Source of the DNA: JAAZVM01 sp041694155
Lineage (GTDB): Bacteria; Patescibacteriota; Gracilibacteria; BD1-5; UBA6164
Reading direction: 5' to 3'
Length of the DNA stretch: 64,000 bases
Assembly: GCA_041694155.1 (NCBI GenBank)
Contig: JASMTS010000003.1
Coordinates: forward strand, 6,003 to 70,002
Numbering within the stretch: the first letter of the stretch is position 1; each line of letters begins with the position of its first letter. Below are positions 1 through 11,344 of the stretch, piece by piece. The notes beneath the pieces were generated by a model that did not search any database, was not told where the DNA came from, and saw nothing but the letters and a program-made list of their open reading frames with translations. Position numbers and translations under genes: made by a program.

Positions 1-2
1 AA

Positions 3-428
3 TTTAATAAGTATTGTTTAGCTCTTACTATATCATCACTATTATATTCTATAAAATTTATACTATACTGATTTATACTTATTCAATTAACTGAATTTTC
101 AGTTATGTTTTATACTACACTTATAAACTCTATAATACTTTTTATAATAATATTTTTATCAAATGAGTTAATGCATTATAAAAGAATGAATAAAAAAATG
201 TCTAGTTTTATATTATTAGAAAATATAATACGGATTACAGTAACTTTTATAACATTATTTTTGATAAAAGAATTATGATTAGTACAAGCTGTTATGATAG
301 GTATGATATATTTGGCAATAAGTATGATTTTTGCATTTATATTTTTTAAAAATATACCTACAAAAAAAGAACTAATTGTAACTATTCTTGTTACTACATT
401 TATATGACTATGAACTATATTTTGATAA
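3..428 (+). CDS. Membrane protein, C-terminal part (polysaccharide flippase-like), runs off left edge
   Basis: The frame is open from the window edge to a TAA at 426-428 when TGA is read as Gly, so only the C-terminal ~141 residues are present. They form at least four hydrophobic segments separated by short Lys/Asn-rich loops (for example a loop with HYKRMNKKM). The pattern of paired helices and the final helix with TGA-encoded glycines resembles the last helices of Wzx/MATE-type oligosaccharide flippases, but no motif fixes the family. The stop codon lies inside the terminator hairpin. The open frame is secure; the function is a guess from topology. Confidence 0.6.
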
Positions 429-448
429 ATATAGTTCATTTTTTATTT
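412..448 (+). terminator. Intrinsic terminator overlapping the stop codon
   Basis: An 11-bp stem GAACTATATTT (412-422) pairs with AAATATAGTTC (427-437) around a 4-nt loop and is followed by a T-rich run. The TAA stop of the upstream gene (426-428) sits in the hairpin. Confidence 0.75.
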
Positions 449-503
449 GAGATATAAAAATATTATTTATAATAAAAAATAAATTATAAATAATAAGATA
501 AAA

Positions 504-1493
504 ATGATAGAATTAGAAAAAATTATAGATAAATATTATAAAAAAGATGAGCCTATAATAATAGCATGTTCAACATGACCAGATAGTATGTTTTTGGTAT
601 ATGAATTATTAAAAACAAAATATTCAAAAAATATAGTAGCATGTTATTTTAACCACAAATTGAGAGAAGAATCTGATAAAGAAGAAAAGTTTTTAGAAGA
701 TTTATGAAAAAAACTTTGATTCAAAGTAGAAGTAGCCGAAGCAAAAATAAAAGAAATAAGAGATAAGTTATATCCAAATAAATGATTAGAAGAACTAGCT
801 CGTGAAAAAAGATATGCTTTTTTGAATGCTATACTAAACATATATCAGAGTGATAAACTAATTACTGGTCATCATTTAGATGATAGAATAGAAACTTTTT
901 TATTTAATGCAGCAAGATGAAGTAAACTAACTTGACTTATAAACATGAAAGAAAAATCATGAGCTATTATAAGACCTCTTATAAATACCAAAAAGAGTGA
1001 AATAATTGATTATCTAGATAATTATAGTTTAGACTATAATATTGATGAAACCAATTTTGATACAAAAATTACTAGAAATAAAATAAGACATGATATAATA
1101 CCTCAATTTGAACAAATTAACTCAAACTATAAAAACAATTTTAATAATCTAATAAAATATTTAGAAGAAATAAAAGATTTAATAGATAATCAAGTAAAGG
1201 ATTTTTTGTATGAACAATGAGTAGAAATATTTAATTCAAAAAAGTATAAAATAAATACATTAGAAATATATTGATATTTTTATATTGATGCATTTAATAA
1301 GCTAGAAAAATTGATACAAAAAGAAGTAATAAGACATATTTTTTATATAAGCAATAACAAATCAACAATATGATTAAGTGAATCAAATATAAATGAGGTA
1401 ATAAAATTTATTAACTGAAAAAATAATAAAACAAAAAAAGAAATAAAAGACATGAAACTAAAAAAAGAAAATGAGATTATTATTTTTGAATAA
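504..1493 (+). CDS. tilS: tRNA(Ile)-lysidine synthase TilS
   Basis: TilS ligates lysine to C34 of the tRNA-Ile that reads AUA, a codon used very heavily here. The 329-aa protein has the N-type ATP-pyrophosphatase loop near residue 20, ACSTGPDSM (SGGxDS family; its Gly is TGA), then the FNHKLREES segment, GHHLDDRIETFLFNAARG and the NKIRHDIIP segment typical of TilS. The C-terminal extension is short. The ATG at 504 follows an A-rich leader without a clear Shine-Dalgarno. It stands alone between two terminators, and its TAA lies in the downstream hairpin. Family assignment is confident. Confidence 0.93.
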
Positions 1494-1508
1494 TAATCTC
1501 ATTTTTTA
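1473..1508 (+). terminator. Bidirectional terminator between tilS and the 3D-domain gene
   Basis: The stem GAGATTATTA (1473-1482) pairs with TAATAATCTC (1491-1500) and is followed by ATTTTTTAT. The tilS stop (1491-1493) is in the stem, and the convergent gene stops at 1506-1508. Confidence 0.75.
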
Positions 1509-3137
1509 TATAGACAGATCTATGCTTGCCACCTCTAATAAGTCACTGTGTTCATTTTTTATTTTTTGTTTTAAAAGTGAAGACTTAATATTATTTTTAA
1601 TTGCATTTAAAGTCTTAGGTCATACAATACCTGCTCATACATCATTTGATGTTGAAACTACATCATTATCAATTTGAAATGCTATAACAGATTTCTTTGT
1701 TATATCTCAAAATATTGCAGTATCATCATAATCAAAATATCCTAATTCTTTTAGTGTTAATTGTAATTCCCTTACCTTTACTGAAACACTTCATTCTCTA
1801 AGATTTCAAATAGATTGGATTCTTTCATTTGCAGCTTTTTCTGCATATTTTTCTAGTTCTTTATATTTTTGTTCTAATTCTTGTTTTCTCTTTTTTTCTT
1901 TTAATTTTTCTTGCTCTATTTTATATTTTTCTTCGTATTCTTTTATTTTTTCTTTTTTAATATTTTCTAAATAATCGTTATAAGTATTTTTTATAGAAGC
2001 TCTTGTTTTTGGTCAAAAATATCATGCTCATGGAGATGATTCATTACTAACTATATTATTATCAATTTGGTAATAATATATTGGATCTATAAGGTCATCA
2101 TAATCACCTGAAATATCTCATTTATATAATCACATTTCATACATTATGTTTTGTAATACTTTTACTTTTCACTTAGTATCAACAAATGAATCAAATATAG
2201 TTTTATCATATGAAATAGATTTTATATAATCATCTGCTTTTGAGTCAAAATCACTTGAATCAGAATTTATATTACTTTTTTCTTCTTTTATTTCTTTTTT
2301 ATCTACTACACTTTTATTTTCATCTTTAGAATCTTCTTTTTTTTCTAGTATTTTTTTTGTTTCTTTTTTATCAAAATCTCAATTAAAATACATTTTTTTA
2401 AATAATCATCTAGTTTTTACTCACCAATACCCTGCTCAAAGATCATATTTATTATTAATAATTTGATTACTTAATTGAAAATCAAAAACTATATCAATAA
2501 TTTCATCATTATAATTTCAATCTATATTTCAACTATAAAATCACAAATCTTTAAAAAAACTTTGTAATTTTTTTACTTTATTGATATCTGATCAAACTCA
2601 AAGAGAATAATCAAATATATCATTTTTCTTTTCAAGTCATGATGTAGCCCATTTTGGAGATAAAACATTATTATAATCGATAGTAGTTTTGGAATTTTTA
2701 TCAACTACATATCACTTAACAGTTCTTTTACCCCAATATAAAGCTCTTTGTAATCATTCATCTCAATATCACATCCAAACATCTATTCTATCATGATTAT
2801 ATCACCTTACTCATGCTTGTACTATAGCTCATCATCTATCTTCTACAGAACCTATACCAAGTCATTCTAAATATATTTTTGTACCAAAATTATAGGTCTT
2901 TGGAGCAGCTAACATTCATGAGTATACTGATTTTCAGCTAGCTCATGCTATTCATTGTCAATTTAATCTTTTTTCAGACTCATAATCACCAGTTAGATAT
3001 TTTTCTTGATTAGGTAATGGTGAATAATAAGCTGTAACTACATAATAACCAGAGTCATTCTTTGCTGAAACTGTGTTAAGAGGCAATAAACCTATTATAA
3101 AAGCCAAAACCAAATTAAAACTAATTATTTTTTTCAT
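1506..3137 (-). CDS. Secreted 3D-domain protein with three peptidoglycan-binding-like repeats
   Basis: A 543-aa secreted protein. It has a signal peptide (MKKIISFNLVLAFIIGLLPL, then VSAK) and a 3D/RlpA-like double-psi barrel at about residues 30-150 with VTAYYSPLP, MLAAPKTYNFGTKIYLEG, SVEDRGGAI and HDRIDVWMG, supplying the conserved Asp residues. Three PG_binding_1-like modules follow, each of the type VxxLQxxLxxLGxY ending in GAGYxGxKTR. A Lys/Glu-rich low-complexity stretch and a coiled coil separate modules 2 and 3. 3D domains in MltA and YabE-like proteins act on peptidoglycan, so a wall-remodelling role is inferred. ATG 3135-3137 is chosen over TTG 3138-3140. A paralog with different module order lies at 5134-6414. 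Confidence 0.82.
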
Positions 3138-3274
3138 CAAAAATTATATAATATAATAATATTAAATAAATTTTATCACAAAAATTAATTTAAAACAAAC
3201 AAACAAACATTTTTATTTTAAAAAATAATATGATACTATATTAATATTAATAATAGTAATAATAGTATCATATT

Positions 3275-4540
3275 ATGGGACTGAATAATTTTAATGATGA
3301 TTATTGAGTATTAAAATGAAATAATGTATTTAATAGAGATGTTAATTTAGCAACTAATTATTATAAATCAAGTATAGATTCATTATTAAACATTTGAAAT
3401 AAATCTAATTATAAATCTAATTGAAAAATGTATCTAGAGTACCTAAGAGGCATACAGTGAATTTATGAAAATAGCTTATATACAATAGATATAGAAATAC
3501 TTTGATTTTTATCTAATTTAAAATGAGCATATAATATTACGGAAGAAATTTGAAATAAAATATTTAACTTTATTAATATTGATATAGAAATTCTAAAAAA
3601 TACAGTTAATAAAATGTCAGATTTATGAATAGAAATAAACATTAAAAATTTTGTAAGTTTTTTTTATAAATTAAACTATAATATTTCTGATTATGAACTT
3701 TTTGTATTAAAAAAATTATTAAAAAAAGATCATAATTTATTAAATAATGATACATTTCTAAAAATTTTTTTTAATGATTTTTATGATATAATTTTATCAC
3801 TTGAAGAAATTTGAAAAGAAATAAATATTATCAACATAATTGATTACAAAATTATATTTAAAAGCAGACCATTTAAATATAAAAGATTTGAAAATACAGA
3901 TAATCCAAAAACTTATGAAAATTGGAGTCCCGATAATAATTTAGATATTGATAGTTATGAGGATAATTCTTTTCCAATTTTAAAATCTAGTATTTGTTGA
4001 AATTTTTGATATTGAAAAAGGCATGAAACTAAAGAACAAATAGATTTAGAAAAAATAATTTGAAGTATTGATCAAAGTATGAACTCTTGGACTAATAGAT
4101 CATTAGCTTGAAAAAGAGACTCTAGGGAATATGCAAAATTATTGATTAAAAAATCAGATAAGATGTTAAATAGTTTTGATGAGGATCCTATAAAATTATT
4201 GAAAATAAAGTGAATAGATTGAAATTTTGTTTATATTATTTCTGGTGATTGAAATCATAGAGTTTCTGCTTGAAAAATGGCAAAGTTGCCATTTATAAAT
4301 GCAGAAGTTTCTAGGGTTGATTTTCCTAAAACTATTAATATTTCTTCTGAAGAAATAAACGATTATCAAAACAGAATAAATAATTGATTAATTGAATGAT
4401 ATATAGAAAACAATACTTTACATTTAAAATCAATTTTATTTGATTGAGCTTTTTTGAAAAAACAGGAATTAATTGAATATATAGACTTTTATAAGTCAAT
4501 ATATCCAAACTCTTTTGAAGAAATAAAATCAATATTATAA
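3275..4540 (+). CDS. ParB/sulfiredoxin-fold domain protein, unknown function
   Basis: 421 aa. About 250 N-terminal residues are rich in Asn, Ile and Lys and match nothing I know. Around residues 305-350 there is a ParB/Srx-like segment: YIISGDGNHRVSAGKMAKL, then PFINAEVSRVD, matching the GxHRxxAA helix of ParB-type NTPase/nuclease domains. No DNA-binding helix-turn-helix is visible, so this is not a standard chromosome-partitioning ParB. It is flanked by the two minus-strand 3D-domain genes and precedes a 157-aa orphan by 79 bp. Function unknown. Confidence 0.7.
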
Positions 4541-4619
4541 CTTTATATTTTTGACAATTTACTTATTGAATGATATAATTTTCTTGTTAAATATTATTTA
4601 TATTATAATTATATAAAAA

Positions 4620-5093
4620 ATGGAAAAATTTTTGGATATTTATATTAAATGAAAAAAAATAGAAAGTACTTATGAAAATGATATTATAGTTGATGAATAT
4701 TATGATTTAATAGATTCTTTTCTAAATAAGTCAGACTCAATAGTAATTCTTGAGCCGAAAATATTAAAAAATGCTATTAGTTTATGTATAGAAAATAATG
4801 AAGAAACAAATATGATTGATTTATTAATGCTTTTAACTAATAGAAAGTTAATTATTGATCTTGCAACTAAAACAAATAACAAAGAAACAATGAATTTTTG
4901 GTTAGTAGAATTTGAAAAAATTGAAAAAAGAGATAATTACATATTAAAAATAGTTAATAGAATGCAGGAAATTATTTTTAATGAAATAAATTATAATATG
5001 TGATACATAAAATGATCACTAGATTGAATTTTAAATTCTAAATCTAATAATGAAGAAAAGATTGAAGAATTAAAAAATTTTTTATTAAAATAA
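4620..5093 (+). CDS. Hypothetical protein, 157 aa
   Basis: An acidic/lysine-rich, predicted mostly helical protein (MEKFLDIYIKGKKIES at the N-terminus, KIEELKNFLLK at the C-terminus). It has no signal peptide, no membrane segment and no motif I recognise. TGA codons are in frame as Gly. It may share a transcript with the ParB-like gene 79 bp upstream, since no terminator separates them, and it ends before the bidirectional hairpin at 5104-5135. Confidence 0.7.
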
Positions 5094-5103
5094 ACATTAA
5101 TAA

Positions 5104-5140
5104 AAAACCAAGCATTTTTAAAATGCTTGGTTTTTATAAT
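5104..5140. terminator. Bidirectional terminator
   Basis: The stem AACCAAGCATTT pairs with AAATGCTTGGTT, with A and T tracts on the two sides. It serves the plus gene ending at 5093 and the minus gene whose stop (5134-5136) overlaps it. Confidence 0.8.
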
Positions 5141-6414
5141 ATATTTTTAAAATAAATCAGTTCTATTTTGGTTTCTCTACTAATTCATTTATCAATAATA
5201 TCATCAATTGATTTTTTTAGCTTGTTTTTAAATCAGTTGATTTTTACTACATCTCAAGAATATCTTTTATTTAAAATATTTTCTAGTTGTTTTTTTAAAT
5301 CTAAAAGCTTTTTTTCTTGATTATAAGATAGTGAAGTTTTCTCAATCTCATCATCTCATCAATCATAGTATTTTTCTTTAAATATTCATGTATCACTTCA
5401 ATAATCTTGTCTCATTGCAGCAAAAGTCTTTGGTCAAAAATAACCAGCAGCAGAATCATATTTGCTATCTATAATTCAATTTTCTATTTGATACTTTATC
5501 AATATATTTTTTACTCTTTCATACCTTCAATCTATCTCTCAATTATAAAGGCCTATATCTCTTAATAACTTTTGTAATTCTACAATATTATTTACATCTC
5601 TATCATTAGGAGTTGCTTGTAGTCATTCATATTTTTCTATAGGTGAATTATCAAACTCTATCGAAACACTTGCATTATCATCAACTATATATCATTTTAC
5701 TTTTCTTGTTCACCACTCCAATGCTCTTTGTAATCATTCATCTCAATATCACATCCAAATATCTATTCTATCATAATCATGTCACCTCTCTCAAGCATTT
5801 ACAATAGCTCATCATCTATCTTCTACACTTCATACTCAAATACCTTCTAAATATATTTTTGTTCAATAGGCATAATTTCTAGGAGCTGCCATAAGTCAGT
5901 TGAAAACTCATTTTCAACTGGCAGTTACTTTTCATTCTCAGTTGAGTCTTATATCTCAATAATAACTTCATGTAGTATATCTAGATTGCCCTGGTAAAGG
6001 AGAATAATAAGCAGTAACATAAAAATATCTTTCATCTTTTGAAGGAATATCTATTTTTAAATATTGTTCCTTAAGTCTCAAAAATTCACTTCAGTACTGA
6101 GATTCTAAAGCATCCATTGTTTTATCTCAAAAATATCATGCTCCATAATCGTTGTAATTTGATATTATTCAAGATTTTAATTGATAGTCTAGAAGTATAT
6201 ATTTAATATTATCAAAATTTCAATCAACTACTCATTCATAAAGTCACAATCACTTAAATACTTCTTGTAATTTTTTAACTTTTTTTTCATTTGATCATTC
6301 AAATATCTGATTTTCATAAGTGGAAAATGAGCTATTTGCTAATTGAATATCAAATAAAAAAAATACACCAAAGTAAGACAAAAATAATAATATTATAGTC
6401 TGAATATACTTCAT
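5134..6414 (-). CDS. Secreted protein: PG-binding-like module, 3D domain, PG-binding-like module
   Basis: 426 aa, paralogous to 1506-3137 but with the modules reshuffled. A hydrophobic N-terminus (IQTIILLFLSYFGVFFLF) is a signal peptide or anchor. A PG_binding_1-like repeat follows (VKKLQEVFKGLGLYEG ... GAGYFGDKT, ~45-110), then the 3D domain (VTAYYSPLPGQ, MAAPRNYAYGTKIYLEG, SVEDRGGAI, YDRIDIWMGYGDEG, ~140-250), a second repeat (VVELQKLLRDIGLYNG ... AAGYFGPKT) and a Lys-rich helical tail. All domain glycines except a few GGN are TGA. Probably wall-associated; enzyme activity not established. Confidence 0.82.
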
Positions 6415-6598
6415 CGAGAAAAATTATAATATAAAAACCTTTTTATAGAGAAATATTAACAATTCTTATAATAAGGATACCTAAATATATTTTAAATTTA
6501 GATATATTTTTAGAGGTTAAAATTATATGAAAATATTAAAAAAATCAAATAGCTATAAAAAATAAACTAGACATTTTTTAAAATTATTTTTTAATATT
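6415..6598. other. Intergenic region
   Basis: AT-rich spacer between two minus-strand genes. It contains an imperfect AT hairpin around 6481-6517 (CTAAATATAT ... ATATATTTTTAG) that may act as the grpE terminator. Nothing else seen. Confidence 0.35.
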
Positions 6599-7144
6599 TT
6601 ATTCTCATACAACAACTTTAGCATGTCTTAATACATTATCACCTAGCATATAACCTTTTTCAAACTCATCAAAAATTATTCATGACTCTTGGCCAGCAAC
6701 AGTAGTCATAACATCATGCTTATCAGGATCTACTTCATGACCAATAGAATCAAAAGCTTTAACTCACATTTTATCCAAATCTGAAATAAGTTTTTTATAC
6801 ATTGAACTAACACCTTCATAAAGAGCATTTTCTTTTAATTCATCAGGTGTATTCTTAATTATTCTTTCCATATCATCAACTCTTGGAAGAATATTTTTTA
6901 ATATATCTTTTTTCAAGAAAAAAATCATATCTTCTTTGTCTCTCTCAACTCTTTTTTTGTAGTTTTCAAAATCAGCCATCACACGAGATAGTTTACTATC
7001 TTCAGATTCGTATTCACCACTAACTGCATCTTCTAACTTTTCTTCATCTACTTTTCATTCATTATCTTCTATCTCTTCAACTTCAGATTCCATTTCTTCG
7101 ATTATATCTTTTTCTTCTTGTATATTTTTTTCTTCTCTAGACAT
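6599..7144 (-). CDS. grpE: Nucleotide exchange factor GrpE
   Basis: GrpE releases ADP from DnaK. The 181-aa protein has the usual layout: a Glu-rich disordered N-terminus (SREEKNIQEEKDIIEEMESE), a long helix with MADFENYKKRVERDKED (the conserved RA(D/E)FENYRKR region), FLKKDILKNILPRVDDMERI, and the C-terminal beta domain with GVKAFDSIGHEVDPDKHDV and GYMLGDNVLRHAKVVVGE. dnaK/dnaJ are not adjacent. It is divergent from xthA with a 136-bp AT-rich promoter region between. Confidence 0.93.
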
Positions 7145-7280
7145 TATTTTTTACTTAAAATTATAAAATAAAAGTTCAATCCAATTATACAAAAAAATTA
7201 TATATTTCAAGAATAATTTCTTTACATTTATATATTTACATTATTATATATAGTGACAATATTTTTTAACCTATAAAAAA

Positions 7281-8087
7281 GTGAAAATAATAAGTTGGAA
7301 TGTAAACTGAATAAGAGCCGTTGCAAAAAAATGACTTCAAGACTTTATACAGGAATATTCACCAGATATATTTTGTGTACAAGAAACAAAGGCATTTGAA
7401 GATCAAGTAAAAAAAGAAATAGAAAAAATGGATTGATATGACTATATATGGCATTCATGAACTAGAGCATGATATGCTTGAACAGCTATTTTTTATAAAA
7501 AAGACATACAGGTCATTGATACAAAAAATGACTTTTGAGAAATAGATCACTTCCATAATGATTGAAGAGTTACAGAATTAGAGTTTTATTATACTAGAGA
7601 ATGAATAAAAAAACATGTAGTATTGTTAAATTGATATTTTCCAAATTGATGAACAAGAGCAGATTGAACAGAAATGGTTAGTTATAAGCTAGATTTTTAT
7701 GAACACCTTAAACAATATACAAGAAAATTAAAAGAAGAATGAAAGCAAGTAATTGTTACAGGTGATTATAATATATGTCATACTGAAATAGATATAGCAA
7801 GGCCAAAAGAAAACAAAAATAGTATATGATTTCTTCCTATAGAAAGAGAAAAAATATGAGAATTTATAAATGATTGAAACTACGATGTTTGGAGATATTT
7901 TAATCCTGAAAAAACTGATGTTTATAGTTGGTGGAGTTATAGAGCTGGAGCAAGACCTAGAAATGTTTGATGGAGAATTGATTATTTTGTTATAAACAAA
8001 GATTTTATAGATGATGTTGAGGATATATCATATTTAAATGAAGTAATGTGATCAGATCACTGCCCTGTTATGTTAAAATTAAAATAA
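7281..8087 (+). CDS. xthA: Exodeoxyribonuclease III / AP endonuclease
   Basis: A base-excision-repair nuclease of the ExoIII/APE1 family, 268 aa. Motifs: IISWNVNGIRA at the N-terminus, FCVQETKA with the metal-binding Glu, FPNGGTR, the catalytic TGDYNICHTEID, SWWSYRAGARPRNVGWRIDYF, and the terminal GSDHCPVML with the Asp-His pair. Start: GTG at 7281; there is no better ATG, and the protein begins exactly at the family's KIISWNVNG. The convergent-side terminator follows immediately. Confidence 0.95.
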
Positions 8088-8115
8088 AGGATAATCAGTT
8101 ATCCTTTATTTTTTT
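8086..8115 (+). terminator. Intrinsic terminator after xthA
   Basis: AAAGGATAA (8086-8094) pairs with TTATCCTTT (8099-8107), followed by ATTTTTTT. Confidence 0.75.
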
Positions 8116-8159
8116 ATAAAATATATATAATTAAATTATATAAAAAATAACAAAATTTT

Positions 8160-8828
8160 ATGAATAAATTTGATATAAGCTTTTTTTCAAAATATATACC
8201 AGAATGACAAGAAATGATATCTGTTATTCACACCCACCCAATAACTATTTTTTTAAAATTAAGTGTAAAAATTTGATTGCTTGTATTATTACCAGTAATA
8301 TTTTATTACAACTCACTATCCATTCAGGATTTAATACCTTTTTATGTTATAGAAATATATCTTTTAATAATGTTTATTAATATAATTTATGATATTTTTG
8401 ATTGGTATAACGATGTTTGGATAGTTACAGATGATTGAGTTATATGGTTGGAACGGTCTTTTTTAAAATCAGACACAAATAGTCTAAATTATGAAAATAT
8501 TGAAGGAATATGAGTAGAACAAGATGGTATATTAGATAAATTACTAATTAAATGAGATTTAGTGATTCATAAGATATGAGATGACTCATTTGTATTAAAA
8601 GATGCGGTACATCCGCTTAAAGCTGTAGATATTCTTGAGACAGTTAGCGAACAGGCAAATCAAATAGATGACTCAGAAGAAGATAGATTTGATATGATAA
8701 TGGATGCTTTATCATGAGTAGTTTGAAATTATCTGGAAAATCAAGAATATAAAAAAGAAGAAGTACAAGATAAAACAAAGGATTTAGAAAAAATAAAAAA
8801 CAATGAGAATACTATAGATCTAAGATAA
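8160..8828 (+). CDS. Membrane protein with bacterial PH-like domain
   Basis: 222 aa. After a cytoplasmic start come two membrane helices (IFLKLSVKIGLLVLLPVIFY and the FYVIEIYLLIMFINIIY segment). A DWYNDVWIVTDDGVIWLE beta segment follows, typical of DUF304/bPH2 pleckstrin-homology-like domains (WxVTDxRII). An acidic, Lys/Glu-rich soluble tail starts near residue 160. uvrC begins 5 bp downstream, so the two are probably co-transcribed. Role unknown. Confidence 0.7.
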
Positions 8829-8833
8829 AAATT

Positions 8834-10696
8834 ATGTCAGAACAAAATAACATAAAAAAAATATTAAAAAATCTTCCTTGAAGCCCATGAATTTACCAAT
8901 TTTTTAATAGTGATTGAAAAATTATTTATATTTGAAAATCAGTAAATTTAAAATCAAGAGTTAATTCTTATTTTAACGGTAAAGGTAAGCTAAATTTTGC
9001 AAAACAAAAAATGGTAAATCAAATAAGTGATATAAAAACCATTTTAACAAACAATGAAACAGAAAGTCTTATACTTGAAACTACACTTATAAAAAAACAC
9101 GAGCCGAAATATAATATTTTGATGAAGGACTGAAAAAATCATATTTACATAAAAATAACCAGAGAATTAATACCTCAAATAATAAAAACCAGATTCAAAA
9201 AAAATGACCATGCTATATATTATTGACCATATACATCAACTAATTATGTAAACAATATATTAAAGCTTGTAAAAAAAGTATTTTGATATAGAAGCTGCAA
9301 CCTTGTATTTAACAAAAAAAATAAATCATCATGAATAGAAGAATCTAATATAGAAGTATCAAATATATGAAATACAAAAATACCTTGTATGGATTATTAC
9401 ATAAAAAGATGTAGTTGACCATGCTTGAAACAAGCATCAAAAATAAAAAAATATAGAGAAACAATAGATAAAATAAATGATTTTTTGAAGTGAAATACCA
9501 GCAAAATAAAACAAGAACTGCAAGAAGAAATGAAGAAAAAAGCAAGAGATTTAAAGTTTGAAGAAGCACAAAAACTAAAAGAAAACTTAGAATCTATACA
9601 GTTATTAGAACAAAGTCAAATAGTTAGAGATGGAGTGGATTGAGACTACAACATAATAAACTACATAGAAAAATATGATAGATTTTTTATATGAATGATT
9701 GAGATAAAAGATTCAAAAATAATATGATTCCATAATTATGAAATCAAAAACTCACTAGAAGAAACAAAACAAGAGATATTAAAAAGCTTTATAGAAAAAG
9801 TGTATACAAATGAACAAGATAACAAAATAAACTATTTAGTACCTTTTGATATAGATTTTTGAAATATTGATATAAAAATAAAGGCACCAAAAATATGAAC
9901 GAAAAATGACTTATTAAGTCTTTGTTACAAAAATATTTACGAATATGCTTACAAGGCTCATATAGATTCTCTATCAACAAAATGATTTAGTAAACAAACT
10001 ATGATAAACATATTGAATTTTCTTTGATATGAAAAAATAAATAAAGATATACTTTTTGAATGTAATGATATAAGTCATATATCATGAAACCATACAGTGG
10101 CTAGTAGAAGTATAATAGAAAACTGAAAACCTAATAATTCAAAATATAAAAAATTTAGAATAAAAACTTTAGAAGAACAAAAAATAAATGATTTTGATTC
10201 TATGAGAGAAATAATGCATAGAAGAATAAAGGAAATAGAAAAAAACAGTTATATACCTGATCTAATAATAATAGATGGTTGAAAATGACAATTATCCAGT
10301 GTTATAGAGATAGTAGAAAAAAACAAAAATCAGTTAAAACTATTAGAAAATTTACAATTAGTATGATTAGCAAAAAAAGAAGAAGAACTTTTTGTAAAAA
10401 AATGAGATAAATTCGAAAAAATAACACTAGAAAAAAATTCTAGTGAATTAAGACTAATACAAAAAATAAGAGATGAGGCTCATAGATTTGCCATAACATT
10501 TAATAGAGACTCAAGAATAAAGTCTATGAAAAAAAATATACTAGATGAACTACCTTGATTTTGACCAAAAACTAGATCAAAAATACTAAAAAAATACTGA
10601 AATATAGAAAAACTAAAAAATATAGACAAAGAAGAACTAAAACTAATACTAAATAAAAACCAGATTGAAACACTGGAAAACCATTCAATAATATAA
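8834..10696 (+). CDS. uvrC: Excinuclease ABC subunit C
   Basis: Makes both incisions in nucleotide-excision repair. 620 aa, full length. It has a GIY-YIG nuclease domain (SPGIYQFFNSDGKIIYIGKS, then the EPKYNIL segment with the lysine-rich loop), the Cys-containing linker (KRCSGPCLK), a UVR helical hairpin (KARDLKFEEAQKLKENLE, ~225-260), the RNase H-like endonuclease (FECNDISHISGNHTVAS; IIIDGGKGQL) and C-terminal helix-hairpin-helices (LDELPGFGPKTRSKILKKYG). Conserved glycines are TGA. uvrA/uvrB are not in the window. Confidence 0.96.
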
Positions 10697-10762
10697 TAAA
10701 ATCTTTACAAAGAATACAATTTATATATTATTGAAAATAGTTAATAGTAATTATTTAAAAAA

Positions 10763-11290
10763 ATGAAGGATTTTATAAAAAAATATCACAATAAAAAAAT
10801 AATATGAAATTTATGAATAGTTGCAGCTAGTTTGGTTATGGCAGTAGCTATAAATTTTTTTGTTATAGATTGAAGTGATTTATGAAATAATCTAAAAGCC
10901 TCTGTTATAAATTCAAAAAACATAGAAAAAAATAATAAGGCCGATATTTATATAGAAACAAACAAATCTAAGATACAAATAAAAAATTCTAAAGAAATGA
11001 ATAATGTAGATAATATATCATTTTCTTTAATATATAATCCTGAAAATATTAATATAATTTGATACCAATCTGAATACTGAGAAGTAACCAAATTATGAAC
11101 TGCAAACTCATGATTAAATAATTTTATAATTAAAACAGAAGGCCAAAAAATTGATAAATCAAGTTCAGTATTAGAAATAGAAATAAGTAAAAATAATGAA
11201 AATAGTGAACAATTAAATATAATAAATGCAAACTTTAAAGATATAGAAAACCAAAGATACCAATTGACAACATCATGAATAACATATTAA
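10763..11290 (+). CDS. Membrane-anchored extracellular protein, 175 aa
   Basis: Starts with a basic stretch (MKDFIKKYHNKKI) and one transmembrane helix (IVAASLVMAVAINFFVI, ~22-38), followed by a ~130-residue extracytoplasmic domain. The domain reads as beta-strand-rich: ADIYIETNKSKIQIKN, NISFSLIYNPENINIIGY, SSSVLEIEISK. The FSLIYNPENINI pattern recalls cohesin-like or Ig-like folds found on minor pilin-type proteins, but this is only a resemblance. No catalytic motif. A terminator follows. Confidence 0.65.
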
Positions 11291-11316
11291 AAACTCTATA
11301 AGAAATAGAGTTTTTT
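11291..11316 (+). terminator. Intrinsic terminator
   Basis: AAACTCTA (11291-11298) pairs with TAGAGTTT (11306-11313) and runs into six T. Confidence 0.7.
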
Positions 11317-11344
11317 GTTTAAATAAATAAATAAATAAGAAAAT

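Noticed and set aside
176..439. Minus-strand ORF of 87 aa
   Set aside because: Antisense shadow of the plus-strand membrane protein read with TGA=Gly; hydrophobic only because it mirrors it.
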